Assembly (NCBI GenBank): GCA_044866075.1
Contig: JBIOTQ010000102.1
Coordinates: forward strand, 1-47,674
Reading direction: 5' to 3'
Length of the DNA: 47,674 nt
From: JBASRP01 sp044866075
GTDB lineage: Bacteria > Actinomycetota > AC-67
The position numbers and the translations under genes were made by a program. The notes under the pieces are model-generated. The model was not told the origin of the DNA and ran no database searches. It saw only the letters and a list, made by a program, of their open reading frames with translations. Shown here piece after piece: positions 38,136 through 47,349 of this stretch (position 1 is its first letter; every line of letters begins with the position of its first letter).

Positions 38136-40181
38136 TCAGAGGATCGCGGTGAACCGACGGATGTCGCGGAGGCCGTGCAGAGCCGCGATGCCGTCGAGGA
38201 TCTCCCGGATCTCCGCCCTCGAACGCACCTCCGACGCGCCGATGGCAAGCTTCTCGGCGACGTCGAAGTTGTCGATGCAGGGTCGGAACGACTCGAACAC
38301 GCGCCCGTCGGTCAGCTCGATGCGCGCGGTTGCGCCGAAGACTCCCATCGTCGCGTCGACGATCTCGTCGACCTTGCCGGCCAGCGCGCCGATGACCGGA
38401 TCGGAGAGCTTGTCGTCGCGGTACTGGCGATGGGTCAGCTCCCCGTCGGCCAGTGCGGCGGCGACCGGCCACACCCCGTCGAACAGCAGCGCGATGTACG
38501 TCCAGTCCGGTTGCGCCGGATCGCGCACGCGATCGAACAGCTCCTGCTGACCCCGCTTGCCCCCGGAGAACATCGACGCCGACGCCCCCATCACGAGCGG
38601 GATGCGCATCTCCACACGCCGCACGAGATCGGGAAGCTGCCCTCGAGGAACGCCGGCGAGAGGTCCGTTCCGGAGGTCCAGGATCGCGGCGACGCTCGTG
38701 AGCTGGAAGCCGTCCGTGGGGTACCGCTTCGTGAAGAGCTCGTCCCGTGCGGCGTCGAAGCGCCACAACCGCCCGAGCCCCTCGACCATGCGCTCGAGCC
38801 GGCGCGGAGAGGAGACGTCCGCGATCTGGTAGCAGTAGCCCAGCGGGTTCTCGAGGATCTCCCGGTTACCGCTCATGCCCGCCTGGGCCAGCAGCGCAGC
38901 CGTCACGGCCGTGGCTGCGGGCCAGGCGGAGAGCATGCCCTTCGCCTCCGCGGTCCAGGAGACGATCGAGGTGATCTGCGGCTGCACGCACGCGATCCCG
39001 AGCGCGTCTTGCAGTTGCGCGGAATCGAGGCCGAGCAGCTTCCCGGCCACCAGCGTGGTCTCGATCTGATGGACGGCGAGCCCGTTGCCCGTGTGCACCA
39101 CGTCGGTCAGGACCTCGCCGGCGCGAGCCAGGATCTCGTTCCCCGCGACGATCGCGGTCAGCACGTCGGCGCCGCCGGCACCGGTGAGCTCGCCCACCGC
39201 CAGCGCCACGGGAACGATCGACGCGCCCGAGTGCGCCAGGAATGTCCAGTCCTCCCACTCGAGGATCTGCGCGAGGTAGGAGTTGACCATGGCCGCGTTG
39301 CGCGCGGTCGTCCGGTAGGGGACGGAGCCGATGACGCTGCACGGGCCTTCTTCCCGCCACGCCCGCACCGCTTTCGCCGTCTTGATGCCCGGCGTCATGA
39401 CCGATCCGGCGTATGTCGCCGCGAGGATGGAGGTCAGCTGCTCGCGCGCGCTCGCGATCGCGCCGGCGGGGATGTCGGCGAACGTCAGTCCGGCGACCCA
39501 CTCGGCAAGCATCTCGGTCACCGGCACGGCTCGCGCGGGCGGCAGCGCCGCCGCGCGGAGCTCGCTCTCGGGATCGCGTTCGAGGTCGTCGACGACCTCG
39601 AGTGTGGCGGGCTCGCCCGCGCACTCCACGAGGCCGCGCCGTTCGATCAGCTCCGTGAGGACGCGCGCCGTGAGCGCCGGGTCGGCTTTCGGGCCGCCCG
39701 GGACGTGCGCGAGCACGTACATCACGATCGCGAGGAGGATGGCCTTGTTCGCCTGATCGCGACCGGGATAGAAGCGGCCGGCGAGGGCCGGCGCGAGGCC
39801 GGTGTGGTCGCCGTAGAGGACCCCGAGCCAGTCCGCGTCCTCCATGACGAGCTCGGCGTGCGCGTAGGGGTCGACGCCCGGCGCCAGGACGGCTCCGACC
39901 GGGCCGAGGTTCAGCACGTACGAGCGCGGCTGGCCGGCGACGCGCAGGTTGAAGATCTTCGCGTTGAGGAAACGGCCGAACCGCGTCAACAGGATCGCGC
40001 CGCCCACCGCTTCCCACTTCGCGGTGAACGCCGCGAGCCCGCCCTCGACCGTTCGCGCCTGTTCCGGGATCGGCACCGGCGCGCCGAAGGCAGCGCGCGT
40101 CGACGCGCCGAAGCGTGCCGCGAGCGACGTGGCGGCGAGTCCGGCGGAGCCTTTCAAGAACGTGCGTCGCGACAAGGGCAT
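38136..40181 (-). CDS. Tat-exported SCP2-MmgE/PrpD fusion protein
   Basis: 681 residues. The N-terminus MPLSRRTFLKGSAGLAATSL is a twin-arginine signal. About 45-165 resemble an SCP2-like lipid-binding domain (FGRFLNAKIFNLRVAG, then DWLGVLYGDHTGLAPALAGR). About 215-660 match MmgE/PrpD, the 2-methylcitrate dehydratase family: LAEWVAGLTFADIPAGAIAS, ILEWEDWTFLAHSGASIVPV and LFTKRYPTDGFQLTSVAAIL. MmgE/PrpD enzymes are usually cytosolic, so export and fusion are unexpected. The catalytic role is unknown. It lies directly downstream of the GH15-like gene (3 bases apart), likely in one operon. Confidence 0.8.
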   Translation of the reverse strand: MPLSRRTFLKGSAGLAATSLAARFGASTRAAFGAPVPIPEQARTVEGGLAAFTAKWEAVGGAILLTRFGRFLNAKIFNLRVAGQPRSYVLNLGPVGAVLAPGVDPYAHAELVMEDADWLGVLYGDHTGLAPALAGRFYPGRDQANKAILLAIVMYVLAHVPGGPKADPALTARVLTELIERRGLVECAGEPATLEVVDDLERDPESELRAAALPPARAVPVTEMLAEWVAGLTFADIPAGAIASAREQLTSILAATYAGSVMTPGIKTAKAVRAWREEGPCSVIGSVPYRTTARNAAMVNSYLAQILEWEDWTFLAHSGASIVPVALAVGELTGAGGADVLTAIVAGNEILARAGEVLTDVVHTGNGLAVHQIETTLVAGKLLGLDSAQLQDALGIACVQPQITSIVSWTAEAKGMLSAWPAATAVTAALLAQAGMSGNREILENPLGYCYQIADVSSPRRLERMVEGLGRLWRFDAARDELFTKRYPTDGFQLTSVAAILDLRNGPLAGVPRGQLPDLVRRVEMRIPLVMGASASMFSGGKRGQQELFDRVRDPAQPDWTYIALLFDGVWPVAAALADGELTHRQYRDDKLSDPVIGALAGKVDEIVDATMGVFGATARIELTDGRVFESFRPCIDNFDVAEKLAIGASEVRSRAEIREILDGIAALHGLRDIRRFTAIL

Positions 40182-40184
40182 CGG

Positions 40185-42485
40185 TCACTCCGCGCAGACG
40201 GCCTCGCCGATCCGCGTCCCGGCGGGGCATCCGGTGAGCCCGTAGATGAAGGAAGCCGCGATGTACATCTCCGTCCCCGACCAGATGTGCGGGAAGCCGA
40301 CGGAGTGCAGGTACGAGCGCGGGCCGATCCGGAAGATGCGCTCCCCGTAGTGGAGGACGCCCGGCTCGACGACGTCGTCGGTCAGCCACCGCGCCCACCT
40401 CGCCAGCTTCGCGGCGCGTCCCGGGTCGGACCAGGCGGGCGCCAGCGCGAGAAGCGGTTCCATCGGGTACTGGAAGAAGCCCTCGACGGGAGGTGCCGCG
40501 AACGAGGACCAGACGTCGAGCTGCTGCGCGTACTGGACGAGGTGACGTTGGGTCAGCGGAGCGGACGGATCGAGCAGGCGCGACGGCCAGACGAGATAGA
40601 CGCCCCCGCGTCCGCCGCCGCATCCGCTCCCGTCGCACAGACGCTGGAGCGTCGCGGCGCGGATCTGCTCGGCGCGCTGAGACCAGCGCGGATCCGGCTC
40701 CATCCCGAGCGCCTGCGCGGCACTCGCTGCGCGCCGGAGCGCGAGATACACGGTCGACGCCCCCTGCGTCCCTTGGGTGGGTTGAACCGCGTCGTCCTCC
40801 GCTGCGTCGCACTGCAGTCCGTTGAACGGGTCGCGGCACAGGAGAAGCGCGTTCGCCGTGTCGGCGATCGCCGGATAGACGCGCCGCAAGTAGGCTCGGT
40901 CGCCGGTGAACTCGTAGGGGAGCCACAGGGCCCACAGAGCGAAGGCCTGCGAGTCGATCTCGTACGGGTAGACGAGCCCGGCCTCGCCCCCGTCGGTGTA
41001 GTAGAGCGAGTCCCACGTTCCGCCCGGCCGGTACACGCGACGGTAGAAATCTGCGTGCTGCTTCGCGAGTTCGGGATAGCCGGCGAGCAGGAGCGCGTAG
41101 TTGAAGAACGCCCCGTCCCGAACCCAATCCTGGCGGTACGGCGTTTGAACGGTCGCGTTCGCGACGATGGCGCCGGTGCGCCGGTCCATCGCCGTGCGGA
41201 TCAGCATGAGCGCGTGCCGCGCGACGGCCAGGGTGCGCTCGTCGGCGGTCGCCGGGAGTCGCGCGCGCGACAGCCAGTCGCGCCACCACGCCTCCGACGC
41301 CGAGCGGATCGCGGGGAACCCTCGCGCGCGGGCACGTGCCAGGATGGCAACCGCCTCCTCTCGCGTCTCCGCCGCCGCGATGTAGACCGTGTACGAGCCG
41401 TCCCGATCGGCGGGGAGATCGGCCAGCGCGCCGGCCGTCTGACCGACCGCGACCGGCGATCCTGAGAGATGCCCGTCGGCGAGGTCGTAATAGGGATCGA
41501 TCAGCGGCGAGCCTTCCGCCTCTTCGCGGATCAGGCCGGAGCCGTCGAGGCCGGCCTGGTGCTCGGCGGCCGCGCCCTGCCCGCCGACGGCGACGAAGAC
41601 GCCCGGGCCCGACGTTCCCGCGATGGCCTCGGCGACGCGGGTCGGTCCTTCGTGAGACGTGACGAGTGTCGTCGCCGGCACGGGGTCCGCGCGATAGGGA
41701 CGGAAGTGGATCATGGCCGAGCTCTGCTCGTCGAACATGGTGGCGAAATCGGAGACGTCGTCGAGCGCGCCGTCGGTGACCGACGGCGCCCGCGGCAGTC
41801 GCGTCGTCACCGGATTCATGTTCGCGTAGTACGCGACGGGCGCGGCCGCACCACCGACGCGGATGTTGCGCGCGATCAGATCATCTTGGGGATCGACGAC
41901 GTCGGTGATCGTCGCCGTGGCCGCGGGACTCTCGCGCGCCAGAACCGTCACGAGCGTTTGCGACCGGTCCGACGCCCACGACTGCGACACCGTCCTCCAT
42001 CCCCATTCCGGCGTCAGCCACTGCGAGCCGACGCCGAAGAACGAGCCGGCGTTCGACGGCGCGCCGCCGTTCGGATGTCCGCGCGACACGTGGATGAAGT
42101 TCAGGTGGTCCGGACCGCCGGGGCCCGGCCAGCCCAGACCCGTGAGCCGGCCGGCCTCGTCGACACCTTCGGTTATGCCCCCCGCGCCGAGCGTCGCATG
42201 CGCGACGGGAGGCCCGAAGGTTTCGTCGCGCTCGAGGACGAAGCCGTCGCGGGACAGCGTCCACGCCCCGGATAGAGGCGGGTTCGTGACGCGCAATCGG
42301 TTCGGACCGGCCTCGACACTATTGGTGAATCCGAACGCGCCGAGCCGGCCGTCGATCCGAGCGCCGTTCTCTTGAGGTTCCACGTTCAGACCGACGCGTC
42401 CGTCCGGCGGACCTACCTCGGCCGCCCACGCCGCCGACGAGCTCAGCGCCGCGACGACGAGGCAACACCCCAGGTGGCGTCGCAC
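40185..42485 (-). CDS. Secreted GH15-like (six-hairpin) glycoside hydrolase
   Basis: 766 residues. A signal peptide (VRRHLGCCLVVAALSSSAAW-type, cut after AWA) leads to an N-terminal beta-rich domain, then an (alpha/alpha)6 barrel. QTPYRQDWVRDGAFFNYALL is the GH15 glucoamylase-like first catalytic region; YTDGGEAGLVYPYEIDSQAF and LRRVYPAIADTANALLLCRD follow, and GFPHIWSGTEMYIAASFIYG near the end carries the second acidic region. It may cleave an alpha-glucan or dextran-like polymer. GTG 42485 is the start at the signal peptide; the frame to 43067 is shadow. Cys pairs suggest an extracytoplasmic protein. Confidence 0.78.
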   Translation of the reverse strand: MRRHLGCCLVVAALSSSAAWAAEVGPPDGRVGLNVEPQENGARIDGRLGAFGFTNSVEAGPNRLRVTNPPLSGAWTLSRDGFVLERDETFGPPVAHATLGAGGITEGVDEAGRLTGLGWPGPGGPDHLNFIHVSRGHPNGGAPSNAGSFFGVGSQWLTPEWGWRTVSQSWASDRSQTLVTVLARESPAATATITDVVDPQDDLIARNIRVGGAAAPVAYYANMNPVTTRLPRAPSVTDGALDDVSDFATMFDEQSSAMIHFRPYRADPVPATTLVTSHEGPTRVAEAIAGTSGPGVFVAVGGQGAAAEHQAGLDGSGLIREEAEGSPLIDPYYDLADGHLSGSPVAVGQTAGALADLPADRDGSYTVYIAAAETREEAVAILARARARGFPAIRSASEAWWRDWLSRARLPATADERTLAVARHALMLIRTAMDRRTGAIVANATVQTPYRQDWVRDGAFFNYALLLAGYPELAKQHADFYRRVYRPGGTWDSLYYTDGGEAGLVYPYEIDSQAFALWALWLPYEFTGDRAYLRRVYPAIADTANALLLCRDPFNGLQCDAAEDDAVQPTQGTQGASTVYLALRRAASAAQALGMEPDPRWSQRAEQIRAATLQRLCDGSGCGGGRGGVYLVWPSRLLDPSAPLTQRHLVQYAQQLDVWSSFAAPPVEGFFQYPMEPLLALAPAWSDPGRAAKLARWARWLTDDVVEPGVLHYGERIFRIGPRSYLHSVGFPHIWSGTEMYIAASFIYGLTGCPAGTRIGEAVCAE

Positions 42486-42571
42486 GCAGGAGGGTTCTCC
42501 GGACCGGCCCCCTACTCCTGGTCCGCCCTGCGAGGGGAGGTGCGACCCGGCGCTCCGTCGAACTCGCAAGG

Positions 42572-43273
42572 ATGCGACGCGGATTCTCCCGGCGCGAGCT
42601 CCTCGCGATGGGGGCCAAGATCGGCGCGATCGGCGCGGTTGCGACGAGGCTGCCCCGGGCGAGCGCCGGGGCCTCCGCGCCGGCCTCGGCTCCGCTCTCC
42701 GCGCAGCAGAAGCGAACGCTCGATGCCGCGCTCGGGCGCATGATCCCCGCCGACGGCCCGGACGATTGGTCGGCGGCCGACGTCGGCGCCGGCGATTACA
42801 TCGCACGGCTATTGTCGGGCGACGGCCGCATCTACGCGGGCGGACCGACGCGCCGTCGCTTCGCGGCCTTCCGCCGCCTCTCACGCGCGAAGGAGATGGG
42901 CTGGGAAGCGGAGATCCGCCGGCTCCGCCGGCTCTACGCGGACGGCCTCGCCGCGTTGGATCGACGCTCGGGCGGATCGTTCGCCGACGCGCCCGCCCCG
43001 CTCCAGGATCTGGTTCTTTCCTCGCTCGATCTGGAAGGGTCGGCGTTCTTCGCTGTCCTCTACGCACACACGATGGAAGGCGTGTACGCGCATCCCGTGT
43101 ACGGGGGGAACCGTGCGTTCCGCGCGTGGACCGACCTCTGCTATCAGGGCGACGTGCACGGCGTCCGGTTCCCGGCGAAAGGTGGGAAGGAACCGTGGAA
43201 CGTCTACGGCGGGTACGCGCCCGACGAGATGATCACGCCGGGATCATGTCCGGGTCAGGGACCGGCGACATGA
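42572..43273 (+). CDS. Gluconate 2-dehydrogenase subunit 3 family protein (Tat)
   Basis: 233-residue protein. GFSRRELLAMGAKIGAIGAV is a twin-arginine signal; the mature part resembles the small subunit of membrane-bound gluconate 2-dehydrogenase (PF13618-type): LDAALGRMIPADGPDDWSAA, then LDLEGSAFFAVLYAHTMEGV and YAHPVYGGNRAFRAWTDLCY. This subunit usually helps export of the flavoprotein through Tat by hitch-hiking and has no cofactor. Its stop overlaps the next gene's ATG (ATGA), the first link in a three-gene cassette with the GMC flavoprotein. The divergent partner is the GH15-like gene. Confidence 0.82.
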   Translation: MRRGFSRRELLAMGAKIGAIGAVATRLPRASAGASAPASAPLSAQQKRTLDAALGRMIPADGPDDWSAADVGAGDYIARLLSGDGRIYAGGPTRRRFAAFRRLSRAKEMGWEAEIRRLRRLYADGLAALDRRSGGSFADAPAPLQDLVLSSLDLEGSAFFAVLYAHTMEGVYAHPVYGGNRAFRAWTDLCYQGDVHGVRFPAKGGKEPWNVYGGYAPDEMITPGSCPGQGPAT

Positions 43274-44121
43274 GGCGGGCGTTCGTCTTGCTGCTTTCGC
43301 TCGTCGCGGTTGCGGCGGCCGCGCGATCCGACCCGCTGCCCGAGTCGCCGCTCACGCAGAACCCGATGGGCCCTCTCGTGGACGTCACCGCGAACGCGAC
43401 CCACTATCAACCGGCGGACGTTTTCTGTGTGAAGCCCGACGTCTTCCAGGTCCTCGACGTCGGCGAGACGGTGACCGGAACGGACCCGGACTGCGCGAGG
43501 TCTGGATTCGCCGCCGCCGCGACGGGGCTGGTGAAGATCAAGATGTCGACGCCGGCACTATGCAACGGCTGCCGCCGCCTGTTCCTCGATTACGCCAAGA
43601 TCCCCGTTTCCAACGAGCCGCCGAACTTCTACGCGCACGGCCACGCGTATTTCCACATGGGCTCGCTGAACCCGAGCTACACCGTCGAGCCGATCGCGCA
43701 CAGCCCGAACGTCAAGAACTTCACGAACGACAAGCTGTTCGTCCCCGACGGATCACCGCAGGAGCCGTACGTGTGGGCGTTCGATCTGCATTCACGCGCG
43801 TACACCGCGAACACGGCTCACACGGTTCACAATGACTCCCAGGGCCCGTACTACGCGGGACCCTGGTACGTGAACCGCGGCGGCGAGCGAATCGTCGGCG
43901 CGTACCTCGACGTGACCGTCGTGACCGACCTGGGGCCGCTGCCCCTCGATCATCGTCTGAACGAGATCGGCTATTTCGCCGGCTTCCACTCCGGGGAGCC
44001 GACCTGCCCGGACGAGCTCGTCGGCGACGGGATGTACGCCGACGGCGACGCGTTCTACGGCGGCTGCGTGGACCACTTCGGCGCCGGCCGCGACGTCGTC
44101 GATCCGTTCACCTCGGGGTGA
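43270..44121 (+). CDS. Secreted protein of unknown function in dehydrogenase cassette
   Basis: 283 residues. MRRAFVLLLSLVAVAAAARS is a signal peptide. The mature part has four or more Cys (FCVKPDVFQ, CARSG, CNGCRRLF, EPTCPDE, GGCVDHF) and many His, with YAHGHAYFHMGSLNPSYTVE and PNVKNFTNDKLFVPDGSP. There is no CxxCH haem motif and no membrane segment after the signal. It sits where a cytochrome would be expected in gluconate-dehydrogenase-type operons, so it may act as electron mediator or assembly factor; this is inference. The start overlaps the previous stop (ATGA) and the stop overlaps the GMC start (GTGA). Confidence 0.68.
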   Translation: MRRAFVLLLSLVAVAAAARSDPLPESPLTQNPMGPLVDVTANATHYQPADVFCVKPDVFQVLDVGETVTGTDPDCARSGFAAAATGLVKIKMSTPALCNGCRRLFLDYAKIPVSNEPPNFYAHGHAYFHMGSLNPSYTVEPIAHSPNVKNFTNDKLFVPDGSPQEPYVWAFDLHSRAYTANTAHTVHNDSQGPYYAGPWYVNRGGERIVGAYLDVTVVTDLGPLPLDHRLNEIGYFAGFHSGEPTCPDELVGDGMYADGDAFYGGCVDHFGAGRDVVDPFTSG

Positions 44122-45842
44122 TGGCCGAGCCGTACGACGTCTGCATCGTCGGCTCGGGCGCCGGCGGCGGCATCGCGGCGTACGTTCTGGCGAAAGCCGG
44201 CGCGCGCGTCCTCGTGCTGGAGAAGGGTCCCTGGCTGACGGAACGCGACTTCGGCGACGACGAGTTGCGCTTCGGCGAGCGCAACCTGATCGACCAGGAT
44301 CCGCTCATCGAGCCACGAACGTTCCGCGACCGCCCCGAGGAAGGGCCCCACCAGTTCGTCGGCAAGGTCCTTCCGGTCAGCCGGTGCGTCGGCGGCGGAA
44401 GCGTTCACTACGGCGCGGTTTGCCTCCGGTTCCGGCCCGAGGACTTCCGCGCCCGATCGACATGGGGGAACCTGCCGGGCGCCGACATCGTCGATTGGCC
44501 GATCTCCTACGACGACCTCCTCCCCGCGTACCGTTCCGTCGAGCGCCTGATCGGCGTCGCCGGCGGGCAGATGCGCGGCGACGCCCGCCCCGGTGCTCCC
44601 GTTCCGGATGCGGAATGGCGGCGCGACCCGTATCCGATGCCCGGACACCCGCCGAACTACGGCGCGAAACTCTTCGAGGACGCGTCGAGGGCCCTCGGCC
44701 TGCACCCGTTCCCCACGCCGGTCGCGATCAACAACGGACGCTACGACGGACGGCCCGGATGCTCCTACTGCGGGTTCTGTTCCTCGCACGGCTGTCCGAT
44801 CAATGCGAAGGGCGATACACGCGTGACCGCGCTCGCCAAGGCCCTCGCAACGGGCCGGTGCGAGATCCGGCCGGACGCCTATGCCTTTCGCATCGAGCTC
44901 TCGCGCGGCCGCGTCAAGCGCGTCCTCTACGTCGACGGTCGCGGCCGCACGCGGGCCGCCGCGGCGAGGGCGTTCGTCCTGGCGTGCTCGACGGTCGACA
45001 CGCCGCGGCTGACGCTTCTATCCGATCTCCCGCGTGGTCTCGTCAACCACGATGTCGTCGGTCGCTACCTCCAGATCCACCACTTTCCCGGCGGCGTGGG
45101 CTTCTTCGAAGAACGCATCGACTATTACCGCGGCTTCTGGAGCATGCGCTGCCTCGATGACTTCTACCTCGCGCCACCAGGGTCGCCGGGTCCGGTGTTC
45201 GGTTTCGGGAATCTGCAGACGATCGGCCCCTCGAGCGGGTACCCCCTTTTGGCCGGCGGAATCATCTCGACGGCGAAGACCGCCGGATGGGGTCTCGGGC
45301 ACAAGACGTTCATGCGGTCCGTGTTCGGGCACTTCCAGTTCCTCGGGATGGTGGGTCAGGACCCTCCGGTCCGCGCGAACGTGGTCGACCTCGATCCTAT
45401 CGTGAGGGACGTGTACGGCTTCCCCGTCGCGCGCATCACCTACAGTCACCATCCGAACGATCTGCTCGTGCAAACAACGATGGTGCCTTGGCTGGAGGCG
45501 ATCTTCGCGGCGATGGGCGCGACGTCGTTCCAGCCGGTCGTGCCGTTCGCCATCCCCACGGGGATCCCGCAACTCGGTAAGACCGACGCGCATCGTCGCG
45601 GCATCGGGCGTCAGTTCCCGAATCCGATCGGCGGAGCGGTGAACCATCAGATGGGGACGATGCGCATGGGACTCGACCCGGACTCCAGCGTCGTCGACGC
45701 GAGCGGGCGCTTCCACGGGATCCCGAACCTGTACGTCGCGGATGGGTCTGTGCTGCCGACGTCGGGCGGGTACAACCCGACTCTGACCATCCAGGCGCTC
45801 GCCTGGCGCACGGCGACGGGTCTCGCCGCGCGGTTGCGCTAA
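44118..45842 (+). CDS. GMC family FAD oxidoreductase (gluconate-dehydrogenase-like)
   Basis: 574-residue flavoprotein of the glucose-methanol-choline family. CIVGSGAGGGIAAYVLAKAG is the FAD-binding motif; GGGSVHYGAVCLRFRPEDF the next conserved region; GCSYCGFCSSHGCPINAKGD a cysteine-rich loop; and NHQMGTMRMGLDPDSSVVD, then GIPNLYVADGSVLPTSGGYN the C-terminal signature. The catalytic His lies in the GGAVNHQMGTMRMG region. No signal peptide: it is probably exported by the Tat subunit upstream. Substrate is an alcohol or sugar acid. GTG 44118 or ATG 44121 is the start. Confidence 0.87.
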   Translation: MMAEPYDVCIVGSGAGGGIAAYVLAKAGARVLVLEKGPWLTERDFGDDELRFGERNLIDQDPLIEPRTFRDRPEEGPHQFVGKVLPVSRCVGGGSVHYGAVCLRFRPEDFRARSTWGNLPGADIVDWPISYDDLLPAYRSVERLIGVAGGQMRGDARPGAPVPDAEWRRDPYPMPGHPPNYGAKLFEDASRALGLHPFPTPVAINNGRYDGRPGCSYCGFCSSHGCPINAKGDTRVTALAKALATGRCEIRPDAYAFRIELSRGRVKRVLYVDGRGRTRAAAARAFVLACSTVDTPRLTLLSDLPRGLVNHDVVGRYLQIHHFPGGVGFFEERIDYYRGFWSMRCLDDFYLAPPGSPGPVFGFGNLQTIGPSSGYPLLAGGIISTAKTAGWGLGHKTFMRSVFGHFQFLGMVGQDPPVRANVVDLDPIVRDVYGFPVARITYSHHPNDLLVQTTMVPWLEAIFAAMGATSFQPVVPFAIPTGIPQLGKTDAHRRGIGRQFPNPIGGAVNHQMGTMRMGLDPDSSVVDASGRFHGIPNLYVADGSVLPTSGGYNPTLTIQALAWRTATGLAARLR

Positions 45843-45846
45843 AACC

Positions 45847-47328
45847 TCAGAGCGTCTCGACGACGTAGACGGGAAACGCCGACGCGGTGACGTGAACGAC
45901 GCCGCCATTCGAGTTCACCGCACGCGACTGCCCGGTGGTGGATACGACGGTAACCGACGGCGCCGAAACGGGAAGCGCGACCGCGGTCTCGCCGGTGGTG
46001 TCGGGCAGCGGCCCGTAGTCGCTCAACAGCGTCTCGGGCGTCGTCCACAGGAGCGTGGTGCGCCGGCTCGGCGATTCGAAGACCAACGCCTGGACCGCGC
46101 CCAGATCGGAGCGCGCGCCGGCGAGGACGGCGTCCCCGAGCATCGCGGTGAACGTTCGCAGGGCGTCGTAGGCAGGCTTCGGTGTGCCGTCCGCGGCGAC
46201 GAGCCCGAACGCGGCCTCTTGGTTGTGATCGGCCCCGGGGCCGTCCGCGTAGCAGTACCAGGTCACGAGGCGCACGCCTTGGGCCCAGAACGCGGCGAGG
46301 GAGCGAACCAGATACGCGGCCTGCTTCTCGCGCGTGACTCCGTATTCGACGTGGGTCGGCCAGCCGGCTTCCGTTACCCACAGTTGTTCATCTTGACCAC
46401 GGCCGGCGAGGAAGGAGCGAACCTGGTCGGCGCTCCCCGCCACGCTCGAGTTCGCCGGGATCTCGACCTCGGGAGCGATGAACGGGTAGGGGTAGGGATG
46501 CCACGCGACCACGTCGATCGAATCGCCGACGTCCGGGTGAGCGTCGTACACGTTTCCGAGATATCGGAGCGCGCCTTGCTCGGGAAGTCCGGGCGGGATC
46601 TCCGGATAGAAGAGGCCGCCGAGCGCGACGACCGCCGCCGGGTTCCCCTCACGCAGTCCGGCGGCGCCTTCCGTCAACAGCGCGCCGTAGGCGGCGGGAT
46701 CCTCATGCGGAGGCCAGAACCGCCAGCCGACGTTCTCCTCGTTCCAGACCTCCCAGAGTCTCACGCGTCCGGCGAAGTGGGCGGCGGCGGCGCGGGCGAA
46801 GCGCCGGTAGGCGGGCAGGTTCTCGGCGTCCGGCGGATAGAGGTACGTCGCGCCGATGCCGAACGGCGGGAGACCGCCGCCGAGACCGACCTGCTGCGCC
46901 AAAGCGCCTAGCCGCGAGTACAGAGGGTTCCCGTAGGCGAGGATCGCGAGCACCTCGATCCCGTGCGCTGCCGCGGCATCGACCAGATCGTCCTCGTAGG
47001 CGAAGTCGTACACGCCGGGCGCACGCTCGATGCGCTGCCAAAGGAAGTCCTGGCGGATCGCCTTCACTCCAGCCGCTGCCAAGCGGTCCAGCGCGGTCGA
47101 GCGGTCGGCGCCGAAGAGCTGGAACGCGACCGAGACGAGCGGGATGCCGTCTCCGGCGCCTTCGAGGCCTTGGTGGGACGGCGCGTCGGACCCTTCGTGC
47201 GCGAACAAGGCCGCCGGCGCCATGGCTGTGAGCAAGAGAACCGCCGCGAGCGTCCGGCGACCGCTCAAGCCTTTTTCAATGCGGCGCGCGCAACGCGCGC
47301 GATCGGTCCACGCGCCCGTCCGCGTCAT
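45847..47328 (-). CDS. Secreted GH39-like glycoside hydrolase
   Basis: 493 residues from ATG 47328. A basic N-terminus leads to a signal segment (LAAVLLLTAMAPAALFA). The TIM barrel (about 60-370) holds the acid/base glutamate in WEVWNEENVGW and the nucleophile in LWVTEAGWPTHVEYG, the clan-A layout seen in GH39 and related families. After it, a beta-rich domain of about 120 residues follows (LVFESPSRRTTLLWTTPETL). Substrate is likely a beta-linked glycan such as xylan. The start may instead be GTG 47349. Convergent with the GMC gene, 4 bases apart. Confidence 0.8.
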   Translation of the reverse strand: MTRTGAWTDRARCARRIEKGLSGRRTLAAVLLLTAMAPAALFAHEGSDAPSHQGLEGAGDGIPLVSVAFQLFGADRSTALDRLAAAGVKAIRQDFLWQRIERAPGVYDFAYEDDLVDAAAAHGIEVLAILAYGNPLYSRLGALAQQVGLGGGLPPFGIGATYLYPPDAENLPAYRRFARAAAAHFAGRVRLWEVWNEENVGWRFWPPHEDPAAYGALLTEGAAGLREGNPAAVVALGGLFYPEIPPGLPEQGALRYLGNVYDAHPDVGDSIDVVAWHPYPYPFIAPEVEIPANSSVAGSADQVRSFLAGRGQDEQLWVTEAGWPTHVEYGVTREKQAAYLVRSLAAFWAQGVRLVTWYCYADGPGADHNQEAAFGLVAADGTPKPAYDALRTFTAMLGDAVLAGARSDLGAVQALVFESPSRRTTLLWTTPETLLSDYGPLPDTTGETAVALPVSAPSVTVVSTTGQSRAVNSNGGVVHVTASAFPVYVVETL

Positions 47329-47349
47329 GAACCCGTCCCCGTACTCCAC

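Noticed and set aside
38175..41465. Plus-strand frame of 1096 codons
   Set aside because: It is antisense to the MmgE/PrpD and GH15-like genes, with Arg/Gly/Asp-rich low-complexity sequence as expected from GC-rich antisense.
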